Positions 21,889 through 31,860 are shown, numbered from the stretch's first letter. The stretch is DNA of 64,000 bases from Acanthosepion pharaonis (GCA_903632075.3 CAHIKZ030000836.1:649501-713500); one strand, 5' to 3'. Notes: a model not told the origin generated them from the sequence alone. Translations and numbers: made by a program.

Positions 21889-21895
21889 TGAACTG
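21583..21895 (+). mobile_element. tRNA-derived SINE with (GATA)n tail
   Basis: The head has A-box TGGCCGAGTGG (21589-21599) and B-box GGGTTTGAATCTC (21631-21643). The putative anticodon stem CTCAT/ATGAG encloses the seven-base loop TTTGCCC, so the anticodon position reads TGC. The body (GTTCGGCACC...GGGCTCTGTG) continues for about 190 bp and ends in (GATA)n at 21841-21890. A tRNA-like head, unrelated body and microsatellite tail is standard SINE architecture, and tRNA-derived SINEs are known in cephalopods. Confidence 0.8.
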
Positions 21896-22078
21896 ATTGA
21901 GATAGATAAAAACAGATTAATATAGATAGATGATAGATTTATAGAAAACTAATCTTTTAATTTCTGTTATCACTGAGTAGCCCGCCAACGTGGTCTTGGG
22001 TGGAGTAATGATGTATTACTTCCGGTTCGTGAGGTCAGCAAGCAGGTCGGTTTTTATCTTATGCCCCCACACATATAT

Positions 22079-22079
22079 G

Positions 22080-22116
<37 letters not shown>

Positions 22117-22168
22117 TTCATACACATATATTTACGTACACATACATATATATATATATATATATAAA
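22079..22168. repeat. (TA)n microsatellites
   Basis: Two TA tracts around TTCATTCATACACA. Confidence 0.95.
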
Positions 22169-22199
22169 TTATAATAATGAACAAAAAAAAATATAAATA

Positions 22200-22800
22200 A
22201 AAGTTTTAGTGGAAAAAGTACTAAATATAAATTGGATTACTCTTTCAATGTTCTGTCTATGGATTTTTCCAATCGACTGCTTCATAGAAAATACCCAAAA
22301 AAAATTTCAAATTAATTTCTTTTTTTGTTTTAAAATTTAGATATTTTTCAAACCTTAACCTCCCAAATATGTACGTTTAACGCGAACTTAAGCGTTAATT
22401 TGAATGAAACCTGTCGTGTGTAATTTATTGGGGTTGTTGTAAAACTTAACCACCTTTATTCGTTAGATTTGAGCAAATCCAGCCGACACACTGGGGTTAA
22501 AATAAGAAACTAAAATAATAATAATTTTTACCTCACTTTCTTTATTTTGATGAGGTCCGTAAAAAAAATTTCTTTTATCATTTTAGCTTTTTGGAAAAAT
22601 TATGACTGAATTTTTATCATGGAATCTTAACGTGGTCTGTCTTTTATTCAAACATATCTTTGAATTTTACATTGAGCTCTCTGATATCATTTATAAACCT
22701 AAATTTACATAAAATATATATATGAAGATCTGCACGTTGAGACTTTCTATAGGAAATCTTTCGATTTCTAAACCGGAATATTAATTTGACTGATTAAAAA
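22200..22800. other. no gene recognised
   Basis: AT-rich; no motif identified. Confidence 0.4.
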
Positions 22801-22807
22801 CCGAGAT

Positions 22808-22841
22808 GTATATATATATATAATATATATATAGTTTATAA

Positions 22842-22915
<74 letters not shown>
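22808..22915. repeat. (TA)n microsatellites
   Basis: Three TA tracts, the last about 33 units. Confidence 0.96.
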
Positions 22916-22920
<5 letters not shown>

Positions 22921-22949
22921 CAATGTTTGGCTAATAATAAGTCGGTCAA

Positions 22950-23240
22950 AAATATTTTTATTAATTCGAAATGGACAAGGCGACAATTTATTTATATTAC
23001 ATTTTTATGTTTCCGTTATAGGATGATACAAGTATTTAAGGTTCTGTTTATGATAAACAGTATCAAAGACCGGCCTGAATATTTTCTAAGAAAATATTCG
23101 ATCTTTGACATTCAGAACCGGTCCTAACGTTATTTAATACTGTTTATCACAAAACACGGTAGACAAAGGTCGAATTTTGTTTATAAACTTAAATACTTGT
23201 GAATGTCGAGATTATAAATAAATAACGTTAAACTTATAAA
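22950..23240. repeat. repeat family B, palindromic copy without tRNA head
   Basis: ATCAAAGACCGGCCTGAATA ... TATTCGATCTTTGAC forms a palindrome centred near 23088. CTGTTTATGATAAACAG (23041-23060) and ACTGTTTATCAC match the flanks of family B copies at 20.4 and 51.2 kb. The tRNA-like block has been lost or was never present. Confidence 0.6.
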
Positions 23241-23249
23241 AATGTCTTT

Positions 23250-23275
23250 AATAAATATATATATATATATGCATG
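23250..23275. repeat. short (TA)n abutting a PLE end
   Basis: TA run directly left of the inverted PLE terminus. Confidence 0.85.
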
Positions 23276-23455
23276 CATGTTTCATTAAAATCTGTGCTCG
23301 AACAAGAGTTTTCTTTTCTGGACAAAGGGTGTGTAAGAAATGTTTGATATTTCCGAGCGCTTTCGGATGTACCTTTAGCCATTATCAAGGATGATTCGAT
23401 TTTTCAGCTTAATTGAGTGTGTGCGTTATCTGTATGTCTTAATGTGTGGTAAGTC
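23276..23455 (-). mobile_element. PLE terminal region, inverted copy
   Basis: On the minus strand this contains AGCTGAAAAATCGAATCATC, CTTGATAATGGCT and CATCCGAAAGCGC, the terminal motif of PLEs, ending in a TTTAATGAAAC-like edge at 23276. About 65-70 bp (23385-23450) are repeated in the opposite orientation at 23812-23885, downstream of the endonuclease. Confidence 0.75.
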
Positions 23456-23812
23456 AAAATTACAAAGAACGAATATTATCTATGAGTTCAAATGCCCCTT
23501 AACGAACTGTGTTCCTGATCAAACCGGACTCATAAATAATTGCATCGGTTACACAACTACATGCTTATCCAGACGTCTTACGTTACACCTATCTGATCAC
23601 AGCTCCATTAGAACCCATTTAAACACACACACACAAATTTACCAGACTCCATTAGAAACATACTAGTAGAAAACAGAAATATATTAACTGCATCCACCTG
23701 CAAAAAAAGACTAAAAATAATGGAAACTTTAATAATAAAAAAGAAAAAGCCAACTCTTAACAATATTAACTACGAACAAAGCCACAATGTGCTAACCGTA
23801 TTCGGAAATTAA
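23456..23812 (+). pseudogene. PLE GIY-YIG endonuclease, one frameshift
   Basis: First frame: IIYEFKCPLTNC, NNCIGYTTTCLSRRLTLHLS and a DHSSIRTHL tail. It matches the PLE C-terminal endonuclease, with the conserved Y-x-x-KC..C pair and IGYTT..LSRR core. Around 23640-23650 the frame shifts and continues as IRNILVENRNILTAST, then LKIMETLIIKKKKPTLNNIN, ending at a stop at 23810-23812. Only one lesion separates it from a full domain, making it the best-preserved PLE coding piece here. The RT domain is absent. Confidence 0.85.
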
Positions 23813-23910
23813 AATATACCTACCACACACTAAGACATACACGGAACGCACACACTCAATTAAGCTGAAAAATCGAATCATCCTTAATAATGGATTCAGC
23901 AAACTCTTGA
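23813..23910 (+). mobile_element. PLE 3' terminal region
   Basis: Continues from the endonuclease stop and carries CAATTAAGCTGAAAAATCGA and TTAATAATGGATTC, the forward counterpart of the inverted end at 23276-23455. It stops before the GAAAGC half of the motif, so this end is truncated. Confidence 0.7.
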
Positions 23911-24087
23911 ATTTGATTTGCATTTGAGAAAGTCTCCCCGCCATCAAAGCGTTTTGAAGCAATCGAAAAAAACTTACAATCAGTTTATGCAAGTTCAGTT
24001 GAATATGGCTGGTGGAGTAGTGCAGTTGCCGTATGAGCCCTTGAATTATCGGGGGTGGGGAAGAATAACATTTTCCTTTGAATCCGG

Positions 24088-24245
24088 GTGTGCAGTTGGT
24101 GTAATGGATAGCGACTCGAAATGCGAAATGGGTGATTAGAGTTCGAACTTCAGTCAGGTTTGTTACATTCACTTACACGCAAATGCCCTTGGGAAAGGTA
24201 TGAATTCATTTCCTCCCCACCAGCTATGGGTTAAGTAGCAGGACT
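24088..24245 (+). mobile_element. tRNA-derived SINE family S2, copy 1
   Basis: A-box-like GTTGGTGTAATGG and B-box GAGTTCGAAC, then the body TTACATTCACTTACACGCAA, CCTTGGGAAAGGTATGAA and the end CAGCTATGGGTTAAGTAGCA. The same body occurs inverted at 42175-42332 and 52897-53060, and in a diverged copy at 58035-58200. Confidence 0.8.
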
Positions 24246-24592
24246 TGAAAACCATTGTTTATCTCAGAATAATTTTTAACGCAGTATTCGATCACAAAAA
24301 TTACTTATAATCGAAAATATGCGACGGCTGTAAATAATTCACAAAGGTGTGATAAACCGCAAAATAGCTCAATAAATTCTTTTAATCCAAATGTGTGCAC
24401 TGCCATTGTCGTGCGAAAGCCCAACCTCTTAACTGCCACGAATGATTAATAATTAAGATGAGCCATTAGACAAAAATAGGGGAAATGCTTATTAATCAAC
24501 CTAATATATGTAAATGTAAACATATAATGAAAGAAGGAGGATAAATAGTTTTTTTTGTTGTTTGTTTTTTTTTTACCAATACATGTATGCCT
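24246..24592. other. no gene recognised
   Basis: AT-rich spacer before the tRNA-like array. Confidence 0.4.
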
Positions 24593-25335
24593 TTCCAACA
24601 CTACGACCTAGTGTAATAGTTAACAAACATTCAAATTCAAGTGAGTAGTGAGTCCGATCCTCACTGGGTGCCTTATACCTTCGGCCTTGTGCCACATCTA
24701 AGCTACACTTAGAAAATCATTTTCTGGCCACTTCCACGTGGTGTAATGGTTAGCAAGCTTATCAGGTTAGATTAATTACGACTGTGTAGTGAGTTCGATC
24801 CGCACTGGATGCCCCATAATTTCGGCCTTGTGCCACATCTAAGCACTTTATGAGCACTTCAACATAGTTTAATGGTTAGCAAGCTTGTCTCGTTGGCAGG
24901 GTATGCCACATCTAAGTTACACTTAGAACTTAGAAAATCCTTTTCTGGGTACTTCGACGTGGTTGGAATGTTTAGTAAGCTTGTCTCATTAGATCAATTA
25001 CAAGTGAGCAATGAGTTCCATCCTCACTGAGTACCCAATACTTTCGAAAAAGTATCACATCTAAGTTATGCTTCGAAAATCACCATTCTCGCTAAATCTT
25101 TTACAGCTGAGTAGCGGTGTTCGAACCTCATTCATTGTTTCCTATGTTCTTCTATATGCCACAATTAAGCTACGCTTAGTAAATATTTTAGGGAATTCGA
25201 CAGGGTGTAATGGTTAGCAAGCTACGGTTTTCTAGATCAATTACGGCTGAATAGTGACTTTGATCCACACTAGGTGCTCCATACATTCGGCCTTGTATAA
25301 CATCGTAGCTACATTTAGTAAATTATTTTTTATGG
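24593..25335 (+). repeat. tandem array of six tRNA-like units
   Basis: Head-to-tail units of about 125-135 bp. Each, where complete, has an A-box-like GTGGTGTAATGGTTAGCAAG, B-box GAGTTCGATCC, a trailer TTCGGCCTTGTGCCACATCT and AAGCTACACTTAG. Approximate units: 24593-24729, 24730-24857, 24858-24953 (B-box deleted), 24954-25104, 25105-25195 (A-box lost), 25196-25335. All face the same way. Strongest pol III promoter match is unit 2. Divergence between units is substantial, so the array is old. It may be a decayed tRNA gene cluster or a tandemly amplified SINE. Confidence 0.8.
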
Positions 25336-25383
25336 TTTGCTGGGCACACCAAAGCGTTGATATTTTGTCGATGCTAGAATAAG

Positions 25384-25925
25384 ATTTTTTTTTAAGCGTT
25401 TCACCCCAAGCAAGGCGGGAAGCCACTAGGACGCAAGGGCTTACAGAAGATTTAGATAGGAGTGATAGAAAAAAGGATGAGGAGAAGGGTAGTGGATAGA
25501 TCAAGGCAACTGGAGATGTCGATTGACATTACATTTGAATAGCTGGAGATTATAGCTCTCAGGGAAACAGGAGAAGGGAAGGGAGTTCCACAGGCGAGAG
25601 GTGCGAGACATGAAGCTATTAGAGTAGAAGAGACGGCTACATTTAGGAGTTTCGACAGTGAAGGGGTGAGAGCGGGATGCCAGCCTCGTCGGGCGCTTGA
25701 ACTCATGATGTCTGGGAACCAGCGAATGCAGCTCCTCGGAGCAATTTCCATGAAAGTATTTGTAGAACAGACAGAGGGAGGAGACGGCGCGTCTGTGAGA
25801 AAGTGACTGTAGACGAGATTCCAGATCAGGGTCAATTATATTGCATATCCGCCTCTGGAGCCTATCAAGAACCTCGAGGCAAACAGAAGGGGCTCCAGAC
25901 CATATATGGCAGCAATACTCCATGC
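25384..25925 (-). pseudogene. jockey-like LINE 3' end, best-preserved C-terminus
   Basis: A 140-codon open frame (25501-25923) reads MEYCCHIWSGAPSVCLEVLD, SRLQSLSHRRAVSSLCLFYK, FKRPTRLASRSHPFTVET, NSFMSRTSRLWNSLPFSCFP and LFKCNVNRHLQLP, the complete C-terminal domain of the jockey-like RT protein ending at its natural stop. The 3' UTR with AGGCGGGAAGCCACTAG ends in a T-rich run near 25384 (poly-A on the element strand). It is 5'-truncated at about 25925. No frameshift, hence relatively young. Confidence 0.9.
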
Positions 25926-26256
25926 AAGGGCGAATTGTTCCTTAATCATTTAGTTTAACGTTTTAGCAAGTCACCCATCTGCATTGAGTTTTGTATAGGA
26001 ATCCCGTTAACAAAAATATGTTGATGACACCGATTACTATCTGATCTGCTTTACGTGCTTGTTACTGGGTCATACTAGAAATTGAAACAGACTGATACGT
26101 ATGAACTTTTCTCAGTATCTATGAAAGTAAAATAAACAAAACGAAGCAAGCAAACACATTTTGCAAACACATTTCGGGTGTGGTTATGGTTGTACGCGAC
26201 GAAATCAAACATATTTTTTCGATTGAATGCCTAGCGTTTAGACGCGTTTCTTACTG
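25926..26256. other. no gene recognised
   Basis: Unique-looking DNA upstream of the LINE truncation point. Confidence 0.4.
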
Positions 26257-26258
26257 TA

Positions 26259-26338
26259 TAGGATGTCCATAAAGTTCATGTGCACTTTAAACTTATACAT
26301 TATTTAAAGTACACACGAACTTTATGGACACTCTGTAT
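26259..26338. mobile_element. miniature mariner hairpin (MITE)
   Basis: GGATGTCCATAAAGTTCATG on the left and ACACGAACTTTATGGACACT on the right form an 80-bp hairpin. The arms are the same TIR as the 62821-63186 element (GGGTGTCCATAAAGTCCGTG), so this is an extreme deletion derivative of that mariner family. Confidence 0.8.
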
Positions 26339-26454
26339 AATCAATAAATAAAAAATATGTCACCTGCTTCGTGGTAACAGTTGTTGCAAGTATTATATTT
26401 TCTGATTAAAGAGAAGTAATAGCTACAGGTTTCTTATCGAACCCAGGTAAAAAA

Positions 26455-26660
26455 ATAAGGAGAATCCGCAATGTTATTGATCCTGAGCTGGTATCTCGGC
26501 TTCAGTTAATTTCTCACCGACATAACATAGCTTTCCCTATGGATTTTCTATAAATAGTTTCATGGTAATTGTGGTGTCGAACTTTTCCCCTGACATGAGG
26601 GAATTTAAGCGCAGTACTAGATTGCAAGCTTAGTTATCATTTTGCAGTTGAAATAAATTG
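26455..26660 (+). mobile_element. jockey-like LINE fragment, degenerate
   Basis: Reads KIRRIRNVIDPELVSRLQ, LISHRHNIAF and EFKRSTRLQA across stops, the internal C-terminal blocks of the jockey-like family. Both ends are truncated. Confidence 0.7.
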
Positions 26661-26874
26661 TAAATGGTGAATCAAATGTAGTACGGATTTATTCTGCGAC
26701 TCTTTGTAATCAATAGCTTTTTAGAGATAACTGCCCTGTATGTCCCAAAAGATTATGTCAGAAGAGACGATAAAACTAACTGCCAAGAAAATTTTTTTTC
26801 ATGATCACATTCTCCAAAGCTTTTGAATAATATGTGGTTTATCTTCTAAAGAGACTATAAATCTACATTTGAGA

Positions 26875-26875
<1 letters not shown>

Positions 26876-26922
<47 letters not shown>

Positions 26923-27475
26923 TTATTTTATTTTATTATTTGTATCATTATTATTTATTATTTTATTTTTTATTATTTTTATTATTGTTTTTTATTATTT
27001 TTATTATTATTATTTTATCATTATTATTTTTAAAATTATCATTATTTATTATTATTTTATTATTTTAGTATTTTATTATTATATTAATTTATTATTATTT
27101 TAGTATGTTTATTATTTTTATTACTATTATTAATTTTTGAATTATTATTTTATTATTATTATTTCTATTTTTACGTTATTATTATTATTTATATTATTTA
27201 TTATTATTATTTCTATTATTATTTTTATTATTATTATTATTTTTATTTTTATTATTATTAATATTATTATTACTATTATTATTATTTTATTTTATTATTT
27301 GGATCATTATTCTTATTTATTATTATTTTATTTTTATTGTTTTTATTATTTTTATTGTTATTATTAGTTTTATTATTATTTTATTATTATTTTATTATTT
27401 TTAAATTATTATTATTTATTATTATTTTAGTATTTTAGTATATTTATTATTTTATTATTATTAATTTATTATATA

Positions 27476-27515
<40 letters not shown>
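26876..27515. repeat. (TTA)n-rich low-complexity tract, about 640 bp
   Basis: ATT/TTA repeats with scattered extra T and rare G or C. Open frames are composition artefacts. It has diffuse TATTTTATT interruptions rather than pure units, indicating an old, slipped array. Confidence 0.93.
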
Positions 27516-28030
27516 TTCTTGGTGATATTGCAGCATTATTTCATTTATTATATTACTAATCAAACACAATTTAGGCAACACTGGATAATCCGGGGAGCAG
27601 GTCTTGTCAAGATATTTTGGGGGGGGTAGAGATCGACAGTTGGCAAGGCAGCACATCATCTCTGACTACGCCACCGATGTTGTCTTAGGGAAAAATAGGC
27701 GCCAATTCTGTTTGTCATCACAGGAGCTGCCAGAACGATTTTGGATACAACTTCGAAATACTTTTGGGACAAAAGCTCTTGATTTTATCATCAAGTCTTA
27801 CTCCCGACTGAGTATGGCCTAAAGACAGCGTATGTTGTTGAAACGGAAAGGTCCTTTTCTCGGGCTGCTCTCCTAAGCTAACATCCTCCAGCTACATGAT
27901 TTATGTAATACCTTGACCAATGACATATAATGTGTCATATAATATATAGTGTCATATAATTTGAGCATATCTGTTAAATGGGTATTTTTCTTATCGTTTT
28001 AAGAAAATGTCCGAATACTTTGTGTCATGG
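27516..28030. other. no gene recognised
   Basis: A 72-codon open frame (27604-27822) in GC-richer DNA has no motif I know. It could be a decayed transposon. Confidence 0.35.
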
Positions 28031-28034
28031 CGTT

Positions 28035-28330
28035 CGTTTGTTCTCAGATCGGAATCGAACCGGTATTCCTATACGGACACCGTGATTTAGTCTGACGTGC
28101 GATAACATTGATCAATCGAGAAAACCAGACGCTTCTCTGTAGCTGAGTGGTAGAGCAGGTCAGGCCAAATGACGGTTTCCGTATAGGAATACAGATTCGA
28201 TTCCTGTCGGAAAACGTATTTTCCTAGAAATTTCTCGAAAATTCAAGCCGATAAATAAAATTAATACCGTTTAATTAAAAACAGAACATTTGCTTAAATA
28301 AATTGTACCTATAAAAATAACGTATAAACA
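28035..28330. repeat. repeat family B with two head-to-head tRNA-like blocks
   Basis: Plus-strand block 28131-28214: A-box TAGCTGAGTGG, anticodon-type stem GTCA/TGAC with loop GGCCAAA, variable-arm hairpin TTCCGTATAGGAA, B-box AGATTCGATTCC. Minus-strand block about 28041-28115: B-box GGTTCGATTCC and the same GTCCGTATAGGAAT variable arm. They diverge with about 20 bp between their 5' ends. The downstream flank (AAAACAGAACATTTGCTTAA) is shared with the 51.5 kb copy. Confidence 0.75.
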
Positions 28331-28710
28331 GAAAATATATTAAATAATTGTCGAACTTAATCCATTTCATGATATGTTGCTATTGTTTACGCTAAGATAC
28401 TTTTCACGAGTAGAAATGATCGATCGAGATACATCTGTGTGTTTATATATATGTATTGTGTATTTGGGAAGTAATTCCTCTTTTATACAGGTTTAATTGA
28501 AGAAAGCTGACAAGGCATTACAAATACGCTTTTTATTACATTTTTCTTATATTCGTACAAGGGATTTTTTTTATATATATTTTGTGAGAACTTTACAATT
28601 ATTCTTCGAATCGGAGTGCTTTCAACTAACTTATTAGTAATTTGCAAGGATGATTTTATTTTTCTAAATATGTGTATATATTGTTCAGTCATCATATTAT
28701 GGCCTTGGTC
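28331..28710. other. no gene recognised
   Basis: AT-rich. Confidence 0.35.
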
Positions 28711-28711
<1 letters not shown>

Positions 28712-28752
<41 letters not shown>

Positions 28753-28772
28753 TTTATAGATAGATAGATAGA
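28712..28772. repeat. (TA)n and (GATA)n microsatellite
   Basis: TA tract followed by four GATA units. Confidence 0.95.
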
Positions 28773-28775
28773 TAA

Positions 28776-29069
28776 TGAGAGTAAAATTAGTCACTTCCCT
28801 AACTGATGTTTCATTCTATATCTTGACTCTAGAGTCTCGTAGACGGACCTAACTGACCACTCTCCGGAGTTATGATCATATATATAAACTTTCGAGACCT
28901 TGTGGCACACGGTGCACCAAGTCTCTGAATTCGACCCTTCAAAAAGTGTGGTTGGTTCTATACAGAGCCTTCACCACTATAATCAAATCATATGTGCTGG
29001 TGTCTGGCTGTCGTTTCCTAGAATCTGAGCTGCTTGACCCTCATACGTCGAATACGACGTGAGAGTCCA

Positions 29070-29070
<1 letters not shown>
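28776..29070. other. unassigned GC-richer segment between TA tracts
   Basis: About 290 bp of moderately GC-rich DNA with no motif recognised. Confidence 0.35.
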
Positions 29071-29071
<1 letters not shown>

Positions 29072-29129
<58 letters not shown>

Positions 29130-29130
29130 A
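29072..29130. repeat. (TA)n(GA)n microsatellite
   Basis: TA then GA repeats. Confidence 0.96.
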
Positions 29131-29493
29131 AGTGAGAGATGAATCTGATGATTAGCACGACGAATCTTGTAAAAACTTAATTAAAAATGTATCTCTTATG
29201 ATATGAAATTGTAATTGAGTTTCTTTATTATCAACGTCTTACAGGCACAACGAATCAATAAAAATGTTCGCTATAATTTAATAATTTATTTTTAAAGCGA
29301 GAAATGGTTGATAAATTAAGCGGGGCTTACACACCTAGTTGTTTCGATGTTTTATTTTTGTCTGAAAGCCTGTACAAGATTCAACGAAAGAACTGATACA
29401 CTATCATAATAAATGCTCTAGTTACGCATTGGACACACTTTACAAATGGCTTCTCACAGCTTACTAAATAATCCCACAAGAGAGTGTTTGCTT
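29131..29493. other. no gene recognised
   Basis: AT-rich flank of the 198-bp array. Confidence 0.35.
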
Positions 29494-30087
29494 AAGCATG
29501 CGCAGTGCTGGTCAATCTGATTAGCTGGCAATTTTAGACCACGTAAACATTTCTTCAGATATTCATAACCGCTTGTTACCTGGGAATATCTTGTATCTAC
29601 GAAGAATTTTCAGTTGACTTCTGTTATGTGCTCGCTACTTTGAGGATGTAATCAATAACGTCTCTCCATAACTTCCTACATTTTGTTGGTCAAGCATGCG
29701 CAGTGCTGGTCAATCTGATTAGCTGGCAATTTTAGACCACGTAAACATTTCTTCAGATATTCATAACCGCTTGTTACCTGGGAATATCTTGTATCTACGA
29801 AGAATTTTCAGTTGACTTCTGTTATGTGCTCGCTACTTTGAGGATGTAATCAATAACGTCTCTCCATAACTTCCTACCTTTTGTTGGTCAAGCATGCGCA
29901 GTGCTGGTCAATCTGATTAGCTGGCAATTTTAGACCACGTAAACATTTCTTCAGATATTCATAACCGCTTGTTACCTGGGAATATCTTGTATCTACGAAG
30001 AATTTTCAGTTGACTTCTTTTATGTGCTCGCTACTATGAGGATGTAATCAATAACGTCTCTCCATAACTTCCTACCTTTTGTTGGTT
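29494..30087. repeat. 198-bp satellite, three near-identical tandem copies
   Basis: Units start AAGCATGCGCAGTGCTGGTC at 29494, 29692 and 29890, an exact 198-bp period. By eye the copies differ at only a few positions (for example CTACATTTT against CTACCTTTT, and TTCTG/TTCTT). Each contains GCATGCGCAG, an NRF1-like half site, and GTAAACA, a forkhead-like core. Near identity in otherwise decayed DNA implies recent duplication. No coding frame is conserved. Confidence 0.95.
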
Positions 30088-30224
30088 AGAGTAACTTTTA
30101 ACCTTAACATACATTTTATTTTTCTCTTAGCTATTCGCACAAATTTCTTAAGTATTTTATCGCTTTTTTCCCTGATTTTCTTGCCTTTAATCATATGAGA
30201 ACAAGAAAACGGTGAGACATAAGT

Positions 30225-30640
30225 GCCAAATTCATGCAGGCAAGGCACTAAGAAGAAAATCAGAACATTTACCATGAAAATATTTGTAGGAAAGTGATAT
30301 GTCCCGAAAAGGGATATATTTGTTCGAAGTAGCAAAGTGGTTATGGATCACTGTAACCGTGTAGGACAATCTAGCAGGTAACCGTAATAGACTGGTCCTC
30401 GTCGTAGTGGTAGGCAATAGGTGAAGACAAATCGGCGTAGTCCATATCAGACTGTATTTATGGCTGACACCAGCCAATCATCTTACTGTAAGGGGGAACC
30501 CAGGTGTATGCATATTCATTACATCAGAAATCCACGTCACAGCGGTGAGAAAGTGACTGAGATCGAGATGCCAGGTCAGGAATGAATACATTACAGACCC
30601 TTCTTTAAAATTCGTCAAGTATCTCGAGATATACAGTCAG
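30225..30640 (-). mobile_element. jockey-like LINE fragment split by a 240-bp insertion
   Basis: The minus strand reads SRYLTNFKEG and LTWHLDLSHF-type sequence at 30530-30640, and KYFHGKCSDFLLSALPA at 30235-30290. In other copies these two blocks are nearly adjacent. About 240 bp (30294-30533) of unrelated sequence separates them here. The nature of the insert is not recognised; no clear target duplication found. Confidence 0.7.
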
Positions 30641-31085
30641 CATTCTTCGGTAAAACCTTATTTCTGTCGCTTCATTTTTGGTTAGCATCGGTTAATAAAG
30701 TGCCCAGTTTTCGCTGTTATATAGGGAATTCAATATTACGTTTCAATTCAGTATTCTTTCTTTACGTTTCTAAAGTTATTTTCTTTTGTCTTATTACTTT
30801 GCTTAGCGATTGCGAAATTATGTAACATATTCTCCGTCTTCTGTTACGAATACACGACCCAGTTGGCTGGATTATTGTATCTGCTTGATCTTTTACATCA
30901 TATTAAGTAACTCGCAATTTAGTTTGCCTCTTTTGCTAACAACCATACATTCATTCTTCTTACAATAAATAGTCCTTTCTTCTTGCTTTCCTTCAATATC
31001 TTCTCCCAGAGTTATTCCTGTTTTCTTTCTGAGTTTACATCACAGTATCATCCGTATTTGATGTTTTGAAGATTATGTATGCTTT
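30640..31085 (-). mobile_element. RTE/L1-like LINE RT C-terminal fragment
   Basis: Across many frameshifts the minus strand resembles the region after the RT active site: DDTVM near 31060, TEDGEYVT near 30850, LSKVIRQKKITLET, NSENWAL near 30710 and FYRRML. This order (DD..., TEDG, R.A..., SE-W-L, RRM) is typical of LINE RT proteins with a GSETWTL-type box. Confidence 0.55.
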
Positions 31086-31434
31086 TTATAATAATTTTCT
31101 CCCTGCACAAGGTCCAAAAGCCATTCGAGGTACAGCATTACAAATAAGAGGTAAAGTTTATAGAGATATGTTGGGGAGATGGCGGTTAACTCTAGACCTG
31201 AATAGGTTAAGATTGGGGAAGTATCATCTTGGGAGTTAATTCCATACAATTGTCATTTATCTGCATGCTGGCTATTTGTTCCCAGTAAAATTATTCTTGA
31301 ATCATGGAAATTCTTATTCAAGAAATGACCAATCAGAAATTTTACATTAGATCACCATGAATTGTTTATTAGCCAATAGCATCAACTTAGCCCAACCTAA
31401 CGCAGCTCTATCGTCCTGGGTATGACTATAAACT
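31086..31434. other. no gene recognised
   Basis: Unassigned sequence. Confidence 0.35.
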
Positions 31435-31570
31435 ACATTCGCGTCCTGGGTAAGACGATAAACCACGTCCAACAGCAGGAGGTTTTGAGGAGTGTGGAAC
31501 CACTGGTGTTCCCAGGTCCACCCTGACCCGGGATGGGTCCCAGCTATGGGCAAATAGTTAACCCACAAAC
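31435..31570 (-). repeat. dispersed repeat family C, copy 2
   Basis: Reverse complement contains GACCTGGGAACACC and CCACACTCCTCAAAACCTCC, matching copy 1 at 11516-11650. A short internal duplication (TCGTCCTGGGTA..GACTATAAAC / GCGTCCTGGGTAAGACGATAAAC) lies at 31410-31465. Confidence 0.55.
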
Positions 31571-31607
31571 TGACGTCAAAACACTATAAAGGGGTAAAAA
31601 TAGGTTT

Positions 31608-31860
31608 TAATACCAGAAATACTTTGTGAAAATTGTTACCAGTAATAAATTTTTGAAGAAAATTTCATTACCAGCAATAAATTATTACCAACTAAACATT
31701 TTTTAAAAATATTACCAAAGACAAATTTCTGAAGAAAACATATTACCAGAAATAGATTTTTGAAGAAAAAATATTACCAGCAATGCATTTATGGAAAAAA
31801 ATATTATCAGCAATGCATTTTTGGAAAAATTATTACCAGCAATAAAAATCTTGTCGGCCT
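31608..31860. repeat. minisatellite family M, locus 2
   Basis: Eight or nine units of 17-32 bp starting TTACCAGCAAT and ending in GGAAAAATA or GAAGAAAATA. The consensus core TTACCAGCAATGCATTTTTG matches, strand-reversed, the units at 39496-39720. Confidence 0.85.

Noticed and set aside
24593..25335. Cluster of functional tRNA genes
   Set aside because: No unit shows a complete acceptor stem by eye, and boxes are degenerate or missing in several units.
27137..27367. 76-codon hydrophobic open frame resembling a membrane protein
   Set aside because: Ile/Phe/Leu richness comes from the (TTA)n low-complexity tract.
29494..30087. CRISPR-like array
   Set aside because: Three contiguous 198-bp tandem units without spacer structure, in an animal-type genome; a satellite explains it.
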